64,000 nt of DNA. Source: Acipenser ruthenus. Its lineage: Eukaryota; Chordata; Actinopteri; Acipenseriformes; Acipenseridae. The notes beneath the pieces are model-generated. The model worked only from the letters and a program-made list of their open reading frames with translations. It was not told the origin of the DNA and made no database searches. The stretch is from positions 18,291,936 to 18,355,935 of the forward strand of contig NC_081211.1 in NCBI RefSeq assembly GCF_902713425.1, written 5' to 3'. This document shows, one piece after another, positions 22,251 to 32,944 of this stretch (its first letter is position 1; every line of letters starts with the position of its first letter). The position numbers and the translations under genes are program-made.

Positions 22251-23635
22251 TTATTTATAGATAGATAGAAGGCTATGGGACTGATTTGCTGGTAAGTCAA
22301 TTTGCGTGAAAGTTAACCATGGCATTCTCCAGGCCCTTCTTTAAATTAAAATGCTACTGAAAGTATTACTGTCAATATATCAGTGATTTACGGATATAAA
22401 ATTAAATCCACCAGCATCATTTTCACAATTAAAATCTGAAAGCTGACTTTGCAAACTTTACAGTAGGGGTGTGCAGAGTAACATGTATACGTAAATGAGT
22501 ATCCGTAACAAGTGTGATGTTTTATGAGTATGCTCTTAATAAATCATAACATAAATAAAATTAAAGCACTGTGACCATCTAAGGAGTGCTAGAAATGTTG
22601 AAAAGGCACCCATGCTTTTAGCACTGTCCGCTCCCAGTGCTATAAGACACTCATTTTGATGTTTTTATAGTACTTTTATGGGTGGGCCAAAGCATATGTA
22701 TTATTCATATTTCAATGGCCAGCTTGCAGCAGTGATGTCACAAGAGTAACTTTGCCAACCTTTGAATTCAACGGCAACACAATCCTTAAAACAAAAACAA
22801 AGTACATGTGGCATGAACAGAAAACACAATACTAGAGTGTTTATGCCTCCTCTCATTCATTGGTTAGTTTATGCCATTGGGTATCTTGTATTTACAACAC
22901 TGCTGGTACCCACTTTGAGTAACAGCAGCTTTACGAGCATGAAAGCACGACTATAAAAAAACTAATAAAGGCTCCTCTGCACACTACTACTAGAGCAATG
23001 TTTTTATCCTCTCTGTTTTTTTTCATATCTTTTTCCTTATTTGGTTCTCTGTTAGCATGCATGGCATGGCCACATGATAATCTCCAGGAGAGGGTAACAC
23101 TAATGCATCTTAAGCAATCCATTGTAACTAAAATAAATTTGTACTTACAGGAACACAGCAGTTTCACTTCCATTTGGTAATCATAACACTATGGCCCAGT
23201 TGATGAACTAGCACCCTTAAACACAGATTATAAACCTTATCATGTCTTTATACACAGTTCATTGTTTTCCACGTTTATAGCAGCAGTCATGACCGGTATT
23301 TTTTTTTTTACTTTGTTAACAGTATTACTGGTTCCCTGTTTATTTTACTGATTATCTTTGTTTTTTTTTAGCTGTAACATTTAATTATCTGTCGATTCCA
23401 AATGGAAGTACAAAAGAAAACAGTGTGGGCAGTGGTAATATTGCTTAGAGAAATGGATTTTAAAACCTTGCTTTAACTGGATAGCCAAAGCAGTAAGGAA
23501 ACAACAGAAACAATTTAGAGCAGGTTTGCTTGATATTAAAAAGTTATTCTTACTTTTAAAGAAAGAAAATTGCCTACATTTTTCACATTTCAAACACATT
23601 TTTGGTTTTAATTTTGCACAATCATATCAGCTCTG
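22251..23635. other. No gene recognised
   Basis: AT-rich sequence between the LINE remnant and the CT array; no coding exon or repeat family I can name. Confidence 0.4.
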
Positions 23636-23638
23636 TTC

Positions 23639-23731
<93 letters not shown>
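23636..23731. repeat. (CT)n microsatellite
   Basis: Nearly pure CT array of about 95 bases, with one interruption near 23653. Confidence 0.95.
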
Positions 23732-23734
<3 letters not shown>

Positions 23735-24320
23735 GGTTGTCAGCCTCCTCTTTTACAGCCTGACAATTGACGCATGTTGCAGGTATTAACCCTATATTTG
23801 ACAAAGCAAAAAAAAAGCAATATCAAATATAAAATTTAAACATATATAGACCTGTTGTAAGGGACCCTTTCCTCCGTGTGGGGCAACCCTCTTATTTCTG
23901 ACACTACATGAAACATTTGCTTTTTGTTTTAATAAGTAAACCACACAAATACAAGTGGAATATCTGTATACCTACTGAAGCTCAGATCAGCTTATTGAAC
24001 TGAGATGCTTACTGTACAGTGCACAATACAAGCCAGGTTTGCGTGTCCCCTCATAGAAAGGTGTCCTTGTCTCTCTGTTAATGTTCTGATAAGGTTCTGT
24101 GTTTGATGCTCAGCACTTCCTCTTCTTCTACTTCTTGAGCCATGCTTTTTTAATAGTTTATTTTAGATTTTGTATTCATTCAAATACAATTATCATTGTA
24201 CAGCAATCTTCCTTTGTTATTTTATTATGTGCATATGTTTACCACCCGTGCTTTTATTTATCAATATGACCTTTTTTTGCATTTTACATAATTAAAACAT
24301 ATATTGGTAGATATTTTAAG

Positions 24321-24447
24321 TAGTGTTGGGACAAATATAATATCCAAATATTTGAACGAATATTTTTTGACATGTATTCAGATACAAAAATCAGATGTTC
24401 GTATTCACTTTAAAGCATGGCAAATGAAAAAGAGCTCTGTGTGATAA

Positions 24448-24518
<71 letters not shown>

Positions 24519-24770
24519 ACACAGAATGAACACAGCAGCTCCAAATGATCTCTAGGGAAGGCCATCTGGGTCAAAAAAGTGTTGTGCTGCTTTAGAGCGA
24601 GTCAGAATCTCATGGGACAGAAAAAAGGCAAGTGCCCAACTTGCTGGAAATGCTGTGTAGTGATTTTTATATAGATTGTATATATTATATATTTTTTGTT
24701 GTCACTTTCTGTTATGTTGAATGTAATAAACGAGTAACAACATGAAAATCTTGTGTTTGTCCCAGCACTA
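24321..24770. mobile_element. hAT-type non-autonomous DNA transposon
   Basis: Terminal inverted repeats TAGTGTTGGGACAAA (24321) and TTTGTCCCAGCACTA (ends 24770) match except one base. Flanks ATTTTAAG (24313-24320) and ATTGTAAG (24771-24778) form an 8-base target duplication with one mismatch, the hAT signature. The interior has no transposase and holds a (TA)n array at about 24451-24511. Confidence 0.8.
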
Positions 24771-24803
24771 ATTGTAAGTATTGCTGTTCTACAGACATAA
24801 GGC

Positions 24804-25571
24804 TGTGACAGAGAGCGAATGAGTCTTGGTGTCAGATCTCCCTCTCGACCTGTGAGGGCACGGTGCACGAGGAACAGAGTACCCTTAATGAAATGGCACG
24901 ACAATTTATTCCGTAGGGTAGATGGAAGTCGGTCATTTCGGAAGGGGGCGGAGCCACGGCACCCGAGCTCAGTGACCCGGACGGTAAGCTGCGTGGCATC
25001 CGAGGACTGGAGGAGCGGATGCGCTTGTTAACCTCGGGGTCATGGGCGAGGGTATAAATAGGGGGCATGGCTTGAGTGATCTGTTCCTTTGCATATGGTT
25101 AAATTACATAACCGAGAAGGAGCCCGTAATAAAGAAATAAACCGTGAGTGTTTCGTGTCTGTGTCTTAACACTGTGTGTCTTGTGTGTTGTTTTCTCACT
25201 AAAGATTACTGAGCACAATCCGGAGCTGCAGCCGCAGGCCAGCGAAAAACCCGGACTTCACCACTCACCTTTTCCACTACAGGAACTGTCTTTTGTTTGC
25301 ACCATTAGCACTTGAATCACGCACTGTCTTTGTGTTTGTGTTTTGTGTGGGTGTCTGAACGGGACTTTTGGGGTTACGGGTCAAACCCGTGGATTACAAA
25401 TAGAAGTGATACACGCCGCTGTATCACTGCCAACACTATTATTATTTGCAGGTTTGCCTTAAGGCTCTGGACATTTATTAAATTAAATAAACACCCTTGC
25501 ACCTGTACCAGCGTTGTCTGTGTGATTATTCTAAAATGCACTCACCTGCACGTCGTTACCACTTTGCCACA
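24804..25571 (+). mobile_element. Solo LTR of an LTR retroelement
   Basis: The 768-base unit begins TGTGACA and ends TTGCCACA, with a perfect 5-base duplication AAGGC at 24799-24803 and 25572-25576. A TATAAATA box near 25042 and AATAAA near 25128 fit a U3-R-U5 order on the plus strand. No internal coding region is present, so this is a fossil left by recombination between two LTRs. The intact target duplication suggests moderate age. The superfamily cannot be told from the LTR alone. Confidence 0.82.
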
Positions 25572-25576
25572 AAGGC

Positions 25577-27697
25577 TAATTGACATTCAAAGCTAGATTG
25601 TGTCAATCCAGCTACATATATTCAAGTTCATTTTGAGTCCCGTTTTTCTTGTGAAATGTATTCTTTGCACTGTACATGGAATACAGACAGAACTGGCATG
25701 AATACATGGACAATTCTTCTGATATGCAAAAGTAAACCGTAATACCTGTTTCTTTAAATTTCCACTTACACCTGAAGAAGAAATTTTTGAGGTCTTCAAA
25801 GCTAGTGATGTTATATCTAGTTAATCTAATAAACAGTATCAAATCAATTCACTATTACCTTGAGTAACATGGCAAAAAAATACATGTGTTTTACTAGGGT
25901 TCAAGAATGATCACAGAGTAACAATTTCTGACCTCACGTTGAATGTATGATAATGTTTTCATAGTTTGACTTTCATCATTATTAATTGATACGTAACTAC
26001 TGCAGCCTGCTGTTTGTTCTGGAGGGACTTGTAAATGGAGCTTCAGTCCTAATGTGTTTTCCTGGTAAAATAAATATTAACATACGTTAATACTAAATAA
26101 ATATTAGCATACTTTAATGACACCAGAAGAACCACGGGCTGTCAACATCATTACCGACAATGTCAACAAATGAATTTGGAATAAATATTTCACTGTGGTC
26201 TTGATACAATAGCACGGTGGTAGTTATACAGTATTTTACCAGTGAGTTCACACAATTCAAATACTCTAGGCATATCAAGCCAATGTTACCACTGTGGTAA
26301 CCTTTGAGCAATGGCTCATTTCATTGTAACGTCATTATGTTACATCTGTATTGACAATTTGAATCAATTGTTGTTCTTCTTTTTTTAGATCTGCATGTAG
26401 AATTCCAGTAAAACAGGAAGCTAGCTATAATAAACGGCTGCCACGCCCTTAGCACCCTAGCCACGAACAAAACTATTTTTCTCACTGTTGTGGTTACATA
26501 CAGCTTGCTTACTTCCTGCATGCAGTGCTTGGGTTATTGCCTTTCAGACGGCACAATCCTCTGCAGCTGTCAACTTCCCCCACTTCCGACCACAGAGAGA
26601 GATTAGTCAGTGTCTTCTTGGAACTTGATTGCAATTAAAGCAGCAGTTCCTGAGCAGTGCTTTGTGTAATCGTAATGGGTCAAATGATAAACTAGGTAAG
26701 GGGTCGCCAGTGCCTCACCATTCAGTAGCTTTGCAACAGTTGCTGCTCAGGTTCTGTGAGTGAAAAGAGGCAATCTGAAGTCCTGTTCGGTAAGTGGGTT
26801 ACAATAGTGAGACAAATAGGGTATTTCAAATTGAGTGGAAAAACAATTCAAATAATTTCAATGCATTTATTAATATTTCATACTCAAGAAAGTGCAGGGA
26901 CATTAATCGGCAAATGATTGTGTTCAAACATGTTTTATATGCATACAAGAAATATTGTTAATACAATCATATAATCATTGGATACAACCAAAGAAAGACA
27001 CACAGGTCTAACAGTTATGGCCCAGTGTTAATGCTTGTATTATCACACAGATGTCCGTGGAGTCAGATCAAAGAATTGACTGACGATTCAAACCAAAACA
27101 TTACATTAAATCCTATGAATAATTTTTATTGCTGTTAGAAACTGATTCAAATTAGTTTGTTGTTTGCGGTGATCTCTTTTCATACTGTGATACATATAAC
27201 TCCTCTTTGCATCTTTGCACAGAAACCTGCTAACTTTGGCTCTCTGCCCAGACACCAAGATACGAGAAGCTGCAGATACAGAAAAGTCTTGCTTAGCTAG
27301 TTACATGTGCTTTAAGCTGTATCAAAATATGAAAATATAAAAACTAACATAGAAGTAAAGAAACTTATTATAATCAAATACAAAATTAATACTTTATGCA
27401 GAATGTCATCTCCTACAAAAGTAAGAAGTTTTACTTCTTAACCACAAACTGTGGTTTAATTATTTAATGTAAAAACAACACAGATCTGTGATCATTTTGA
27501 CTCCTGAACAACTCATTTGGTTACACTTTAATCACATTTTAAACAGCATTCAAAGTGTTGCACCACACCAAGTCATACTCACAGTGCAACGCCTCATTTA
27601 ACAACATCAGAATAAAACAGATGATAAACAAAATATATTAAATGTCTACCTTCTCTCACCCTTTCCTTTCTCCATTTTTATACACTGCGCCTTGCAT
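25577..27697. other. No gene recognised; possible 5' exon near 26517-26600
   Basis: No coding exon seen. On the minus strand CAGGAA followed by GTAAGC (donor at about 26516) could end a first exon of the TLR gene: the block 26517-26600 is GC-richer and has GGAAGT, an ETS/PU.1-type core. This is a guess. Confidence 0.25.
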
Positions 27698-27880
27698 TTA
27701 TTCCTTCTGTTCATCAGTCTGGCTGTCCTTCACGCTTAGAATCTCACTGAGAGAGTGATGGAGGTCATTGTCCACTTGACAACACATGTTAATCCGTATT
27801 AGGTCATGCCTGCCATCTTTCACAATGGACAGTGCAGATGCTGTGATGATGTTGTCATGGTAATGGCTACAGTAATGGGA
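27698..27880 (-). CDS. Unrecognised coding-like terminal exon
   Basis: On the minus strand an open stretch with no ATG start reads HDNIITASALSIVKDGR, HDLIRINMCCQVDND and LHHSLSEILSVKDSQ, ending TDEQKE and TAA. Composition looks like protein and it is not low-complexity. Possible 3' splice sites (CTGTAG near 27872) precede it. I do not recognise the family. It may be the last exon of a small gene between the two receptors, or a pseudogene fragment. The minus strand upstream near 27.97 kb also has a short protein-like stretch (LGGAVDVDSFLGVIF). Confidence 0.3.
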   Translation of the reverse strand, partial: SHYCSHYHDNIITASALSIVKDGRHDLIRINMCCQVDNDLHHSLSEILSVKDSQTDEQKE

Positions 27881-28545
27881 CTACATTACTGTAGTTGTAA
27901 TTTATAGTAAAAGTGTTAAACAGAATTAAACAATGAATGAAAATGACACCAAGGAAGGAGTCCACATCAACAGCACCACCAAGTTTCTTTGCATAGTTGT
28001 TTCATAGTGTTAAGTCTGTCAATCTCCAACATTATAAAATGGATACACCCTTTACAGAAAACTACAACCTAACTCCATGGTTTTAATTGAAGTGTAATTA
28101 AGGTGTTTTACAGTTCAATGTTTGGCAATGGGACAAGGTTTTCTACTGTGGTTAGATTTTCATGTAAGACAGTCAAGCATTGTCTCTCACCTGAGTAACG
28201 GCATGAATGAGTCAACCTCTTCCTCCTTTGTTCTTTTTTCATTTGGCGTGTCAAACTAGTTTACACACCTACATCTGTGTCATGAAACTGAACATCATTT
28301 TCAAATGAGGTAGAAGAGTTAGACCTCATCTTTGCTTGTTTTACTTCAGTTAAGAGTTTAATCGCTTTCAAAACCGAAAGGGCATGTACAGGGGCATGTG
28401 GCAGGCAGAAACCCAGCATGTGTAGATTGTGTGTTTTTGTTTGGCTTGTATGAATAAAGTCTATATTTTGAGGCCACGTGCTTTACAAGAAGAGCCAGTC
28501 CTTTTATTCAAGAGAGATTAGTTTAAGGAGGAGACTGGGAGCAGC

Positions 28546-29183
28546 TAGGGTTGCCACCCTTCCCCATAATTCCGGAACACTGAGAGACAGAACAGGATTT
28601 TTAAGTTGCCTTTAAACTGAAGGAAATCAACACATGAGTGAAGCACTAAACATTTGCAAAAATGATTCTGTTGATTAATTATCTTGAGGCAGCATGACAA
28701 TACAATAATAGCTTTGAACAAATTAAATAAATAAGTACCATCATCAATATGTATTTATTTTATTAATAGTTTTAAAAATATATATTTTAAAGTTTCTTTA
28801 TAGTTTCTAATAGTATATCACCTTCTCCCACTCAAATTATTAATACTGACCAGCTGTTCACTATTTCTGACACCAGACAGCGTGAACACCTGATCAGTGT
28901 TATTATTTAATTGGGAGAGTCAGTGTAAATTAGGTGTAATAACTGAAATACTCATTTTACAAAATAAAAAAGTATCTTGAATAAACCTACACACATGTTT
29001 ATTCAAGATGCTTTTTTATTTAGTAAGATTTGTATTATCACAATAATTCGGATAATTAAGAAGCACTATAAATTAGTGTTTAGTGCTCAATTCACGTGTT
29101 TATTTCTTTCAGTTTAAGAGCAACTTAAAAACCCTGTCCTGTCCCAAAGTGTTCCGGAATTCTGGGGTCAGGTGGCAGTCCTA
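28546..29183. mobile_element. hAT-type non-autonomous element with long inverted repeats
   Basis: The ends TAGGGTTGCCACC (28546) and GGTGGCAGTCCTA (ends 29183) are inverted repeats that continue for about 85 bases, including ATTCCGGAACACT and TTTTTAAGTTGC. A perfect 8-base duplication GGAGCAGC flanks it at 28538-28545 and 29184-29191. The interior is AT-rich and non-coding. Confidence 0.88.
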
Positions 29184-29191
29184 GGAGCAGC

Positions 29192-29698
29192 AGTTTTTAA
29201 TGTGTTTTTGTTTGGCTGTTTAAACCTTTTATTTGTTTTGACAGTTAATAAACTGCAGTGTTCTGCTTCTGCATCCGCTATCTCTGCCGCTGGCCATTCT
29301 TTTTTGAGACACTTTTGAGACAGCATGTTCAAAAAATGAATCTCATTTATTTAAAGTGTGCGATTATGAATTCGAGGATACCACGATAATTAGTAAGAAA
29401 TAGGATGAGTAGGGTAAACAAAAGCAGGTCTTGGAAGCAAAGATTAATTTACAAGTTTAAAAAGAATGTATTTAGAATTAAAAACAAAACCAAAAAAAAC
29501 ATCAATTTAAAAATAACCTGTCATTGGTAAACTGAGGAATTTTACATTCTTGAAATATAGTTTCTATTATAATTTATGTTATGTCAATGGGTTCTCAAAA
29601 AATAGCATATAACAAAATGATGTTATTTGGTTGTGCTCAATATTATTAATTTAAACATACTGTAACATATAAATATATACATAACAATTATGTAATAA
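29192..29698. other. No gene recognised
   Basis: AT-rich sequence downstream of the CD14-like gene. I looked for a TIR remnant here on the minus strand and saw none. Confidence 0.4.
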
Positions 29699-29966
29699 GT
29701 GTGGAGTAGTGGTTAGGGCATGGACTCTTGACCAGAGGGTTGTGGGTTCAATCCCCAGTGGGGGACACTGCTGTTGTACCCTTGAGCAAGGTACTTTACC
29801 TAGATTGCTCCAGTAAAAACCCAACTGTATAAATGGGCAATTGTACGTAAAAATAATGTGATAACTGTATAATGTGAAATAATGTATAATGTGATATCTT
29901 GTAACAATTGTAAATTGCCCTGGATAAGGGCATCTGCTAAGAAATGAAAGAAATGAAAAAAAAAAA
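29699..29966 (+). mobile_element. tRNA-derived SINE, family A, copy 2 (5' truncated)
   Basis: Matches family A from GTGGAGTAGTGGTTAGGGC to GGATAAGGGCATCTGCTAAG, then an A-rich tail. It lacks the GGGCAGCA start. The tail ends about 11 bases beyond the stop codon of the CD14-like gene, which runs the other way, so it forms the start of that gene's 3' UTR. Confidence 0.88.
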
Positions 29967-29977
29967 GCTCAATGGCA

Positions 29978-31420
29978 TCACTTTGCTGTGCTAGTCATTG
30001 AGCTCAAATCACCTGTGTTGTCATATTTCATTACTGCTTCTCCACCCCCTTGTTTCCTAGCCCTCTGGACCTTGTAACAGACAAGCCCAGCAATAGAAGA
30101 TATTACAATTAAGATGCCAACACATATCAGGCTGAGAACCAAGGCTGTGTGACATACAAAGAACGAGAGATTAAGATCTTTCACATGGGTTCCTTGCCGC
30201 AAGGAAGGGGAGTCACACACATAGTCGTCTGGCCAGTCTTTGAGAATGCTGGACATCTTCACTAGGCTATCAGTTGTGTCTTTGGAGCTGCAGTCGCAGT
30301 GGAAGCTGTTTCTCCCAGCTGTTACGGCCTGTAGCTGTTTCAAGTCTTCAATGTCTCTTTCACTGAAGGTTGTGAGGTCATTTCCATCTATTTGTAAGAT
30401 CTGTAAATTAGGCATATCATGCAAAGCAGGCAGGACGAGGAGTCCGTTGTTCGACAGGTACAGCTCTCTCAGACCCTGCGGACTGGCACTGAACAACAGA
30501 AGGTTGTTATTGCTGAGGTCCAACACTTCAACCTTACTCGGAAGGTAGTTCTGGATTTGCTGTAGCTTTGTGTCAGAAAGGTTGAAAACCCCAAACATCT
30601 GATGCCAAGAACAAGCCGACGGAGGAACTGAGAAGTTGTTGTGGCTCAAGTCAAGGTCCACAAGACTGGTCAGGTTTTCAAGACTGTGGCATACATCTTT
30701 GTAGGTCTGAAATCGATTGTGGCTAAGCTTGAGGATGGACAGCTTTTTGAAGGCATCAGGGCACTCTGTAAGGTCTATAAAGCCATCGTTCAGTTCATTT
30801 TCTGATAGGTCCAGCTCTTCAAGGCTCTTCAGATGGCGGATAAATCGACACTCAAGTTGGGAGACTTGTGACTGGACAAGCACTGCCTTTTTTATTGATG
30901 ACATTACCCAGCTGTGGAGGTATGAGGAGTTGGGCAGCAAGTAAGAGGAAGGCAGAGACCCATTAACAACTGTCACAGAAGTTAAAAGGGAGGATGGAAG
31001 TAGTAGAACTATAGGCTTCTGATTGTCTTCCACAGTGGAGTTAATCAGGACTATCTCTCGGATGTTGGTGTTTGGAAGAACTGAGAGTAAAGGTGATAAA
31101 AATACATTGGAAACGGTAACATGTTTGAAAATGATCTTGTTGACAGGCAGCATATTTAGCATGCCAATCATTTGTCTAAAATCATCTTGTCTGCCAAAAG
31201 TAGAGAGAAAATCAGAGTTAGGCGAGATTCCCAAGTACCCATTCTGGATTTCAAACACCTCAGCTTGAGCACAAATTAAGAGGCCCATCAGGTCACGTAT
31301 GTCTTCAGTTTGGCAAGTGCAATGGCTTCCCTCTTCATCGAACATACAGACTCCCTTAACAAAGAGAGTTCTGGAGGCATACAGGAGGAAGAGGACCAGG
31401 GTCAGATGTATGATTGGCAT
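29978..31420 (-). CDS. CD14-like transmembrane LRR receptor without TIR domain
   Basis: A single coding exon encodes 480 residues: signal peptide 1-22, CD14-type N-terminus with C-x(8)-C-x-C (CMFDEEGSHCTC), LRRs (LEELDLSENEL, LSILKLSHNRF, LVDLDLSHNNF, VEVLDLSNNNL, LRELYLSNNGL), a TLR2-like LRRCT (HCDC, DWPDDYVC), a membrane helix near 426-448 and a 32-residue cytoplasmic tail with no TIR. Mammalian CD14 lacks this LRRCT and is GPI-anchored; chicken CD14 is reported as transmembrane. The start at 31420 follows a TATCCCCAG acceptor by 10 bases, the same layout as the TLR paralogue 12 kb downstream. SLC35A4 nearby matches the mammalian CD14 neighbourhood. Role as a co-receptor or decoy for microbial lipids is inference. 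Confidence 0.88.
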   Translation of the reverse strand: MPIIHLTLVLFLLYASRTLFVKGVCMFDEEGSHCTCQTEDIRDLMGLLICAQAEVFEIQNGYLGISPNSDFLSTFGRQDDFRQMIGMLNMLPVNKIIFKHVTVSNVFLSPLLSVLPNTNIREIVLINSTVEDNQKPIVLLLPSSLLTSVTVVNGSLPSSYLLPNSSYLHSWVMSSIKKAVLVQSQVSQLECRFIRHLKSLEELDLSENELNDGFIDLTECPDAFKKLSILKLSHNRFQTYKDVCHSLENLTSLVDLDLSHNNFSVPPSACSWHQMFGVFNLSDTKLQQIQNYLPSKVEVLDLSNNNLLLFSASPQGLRELYLSNNGLLVLPALHDMPNLQILQIDGNDLTTFSERDIEDLKQLQAVTAGRNSFHCDCSSKDTTDSLVKMSSILKDWPDDYVCDSPSLRQGTHVKDLNLSFFVCHTALVLSLICVGILIVISSIAGLVCYKVQRARKQGGGEAVMKYDNTGDLSSMTSTAK

Positions 31421-31430
31421 ACTCGATATC

Positions 31431-31915
31431 CTGGGGATAGCAAGAGAAAAGAACATTTCTGAATCTTTAGCGTATTTATAAAGTATTTCTAAAAGAACGT
31501 TCTTATTTGCAAAGGTGTTTGGCAACAGCACATTCAGTAAGTACATCAGCTTCAGAAAATAATGCAGAAACCATGACAAAAACAAATAAAATCATACATT
31601 GTTTCATGTTTTTGGATATAGCTGTGAACACTGTGGCCTGTTGGTTAGAAACATTTTACTTTGTTGTTTGTTTGTTTGTTTTTTTATCCACTGTTGTGTT
31701 CGTACATTCATATACAATATAAAATGAATTCCCTTTGTCCAAGGTGACATTTTAAGCAATCACTTCAGAGGCACAATGCCTTATAGTCTTCAATTTCTAC
31801 TTTTTTGACATGCTTGCTAATGCAGTCGTGTGTTTCAGGAGGCTGTTCTGACTGGAAGTTTTATTGAATAGTGCCAGCAAAAAGGAACCAATTCAGGTCA
31901 TAAAGCACACTGTAT

Positions 31916-31950
<35 letters not shown>

Positions 31951-32400
31951 CTCATTCATTCAAATTAGTCCACAGTAAATTATGAATATACCAGCTTTTA
32001 TGACATAGGTAATACTTATTATACAATGGCAGTACATTATGGGCAGAATTCTCAGAAAGTCGTTATGCTGGAAGTAGCTGTAATATTTACCAATGGTTAA
32101 TTTACCCCTGGTTTGGTATTCTTAGTTGGTTGTTATAGGTATTAGTAAGGTAATATCACGTCCTGTCAGATTTCACTTCCAGCTTTGAACATGGACAAAC
32201 ACTTTGATATGCCAATCAACATATTAAAATAACATACACGTTTTGTTTTGCAGGTTGTACAATGTCTGTCGTGGGTCTGCAGGTTTTAATGTCCATTTGC
32301 GGGTCTGACCCACGAAATGCAGGTCACTTGGGTGCTCTGAATTTATGTTTACTTCAGTTCAGCAGGAATTAAATTGAAATCATGTGGTCAATGACTATAC
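31431..32400 (-). other. Probable 5' UTR intron of the CD14-like gene, 3' part
   Basis: No coding sequence seen. Contains an ATTT tetranucleotide array at about 31912-31950. Confidence 0.45.
31912..31950. repeat. (ATTT)n microsatellite
   Basis: About ten tetranucleotide units. Confidence 0.9.
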
Positions 32401-32627
32401 TCAGTGGTTCCCAACTGTGGTCCTGGGGACCCCCTGTGTCTGCTGGTTTTCATTCCAACTGAGCTCTCAATTACTTAACTAGACCCTTCATTGAATTTGC
32501 TTAATTTTACCCTTTTTTATTGTTTTCAGCTCTTAAACAGTTGCAGAGTTCAAGTTACTTATAAAATGTTATAGCTAACTTAAAATATGCAACTCTTAAG
32601 AGCTGAAAACAATTAAAAAGCTAATTA
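32401..32627. mobile_element. Partial hAT-like MITE interrupted by the CACTA-like element
   Basis: Begins CAGTGGTTCCCAACTGTGG, a terminal repeat seen in common fish non-autonomous hAT elements, and has an internal inverted pair (CAGCTCTTAA and TTAAGAGCTG). It stops where the CACTA-like element begins; the other terminus is not found beyond 33978. Confidence 0.45.
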
Positions 32628-32776
32628 CACCGTGTAACAATTTTTTTTTTTTTGGTTCCTGGGTAGTAAGTGTTATTTCCTAATTGCTTATGCCTCAAAA
32701 GTATAGAAAATGGCTGTTATTCCCCACAAACTTTGCTTTTGTGACCAGGACAGTGATATTTTGAAATTTACCTATT

Positions 32777-32873
32777 TTCCAGAACATTCCAGATAGATTC
32801 AGTGCTGAGTAAACTTGGAGTAACTTCTAGAACTTTCTAGAACTTTCCAGTAATATAAATAGTAGTATAAATA
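32777..32873 (+). promoter_or_regulatory. Heat-shock-element promoter with TATA box in the CACTA-like element
   Basis: The block TTCcaGAAcaTTCcaGA lies at 32777-32793. A second array has TTC or GAA every five bases, alternating, at 32825, 32830, 32835, 32840 and 32845: a canonical five-unit HSF site. TATAAATA is at 32866-32873, and the transposase ATG is 72 bases further. Spacing is that of a heat-shock gene promoter. The second copy keeps the same layout with three units. Confidence 0.75.
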
Positions 32874-32944
32874 CAGGGGCCTTAAGCCCACCAGTTCAGT
32901 TTAGTTCCAGCTGCCTAAGTGGATACATATCTGCATTTTTCTGA

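Noticed and set aside
23622-23804. Glu-Arg and Leu-Ser repeat frames
   Set aside because: They come from the CT/GA microsatellite. The same holds for frames over TA, ATT and AAAT arrays.
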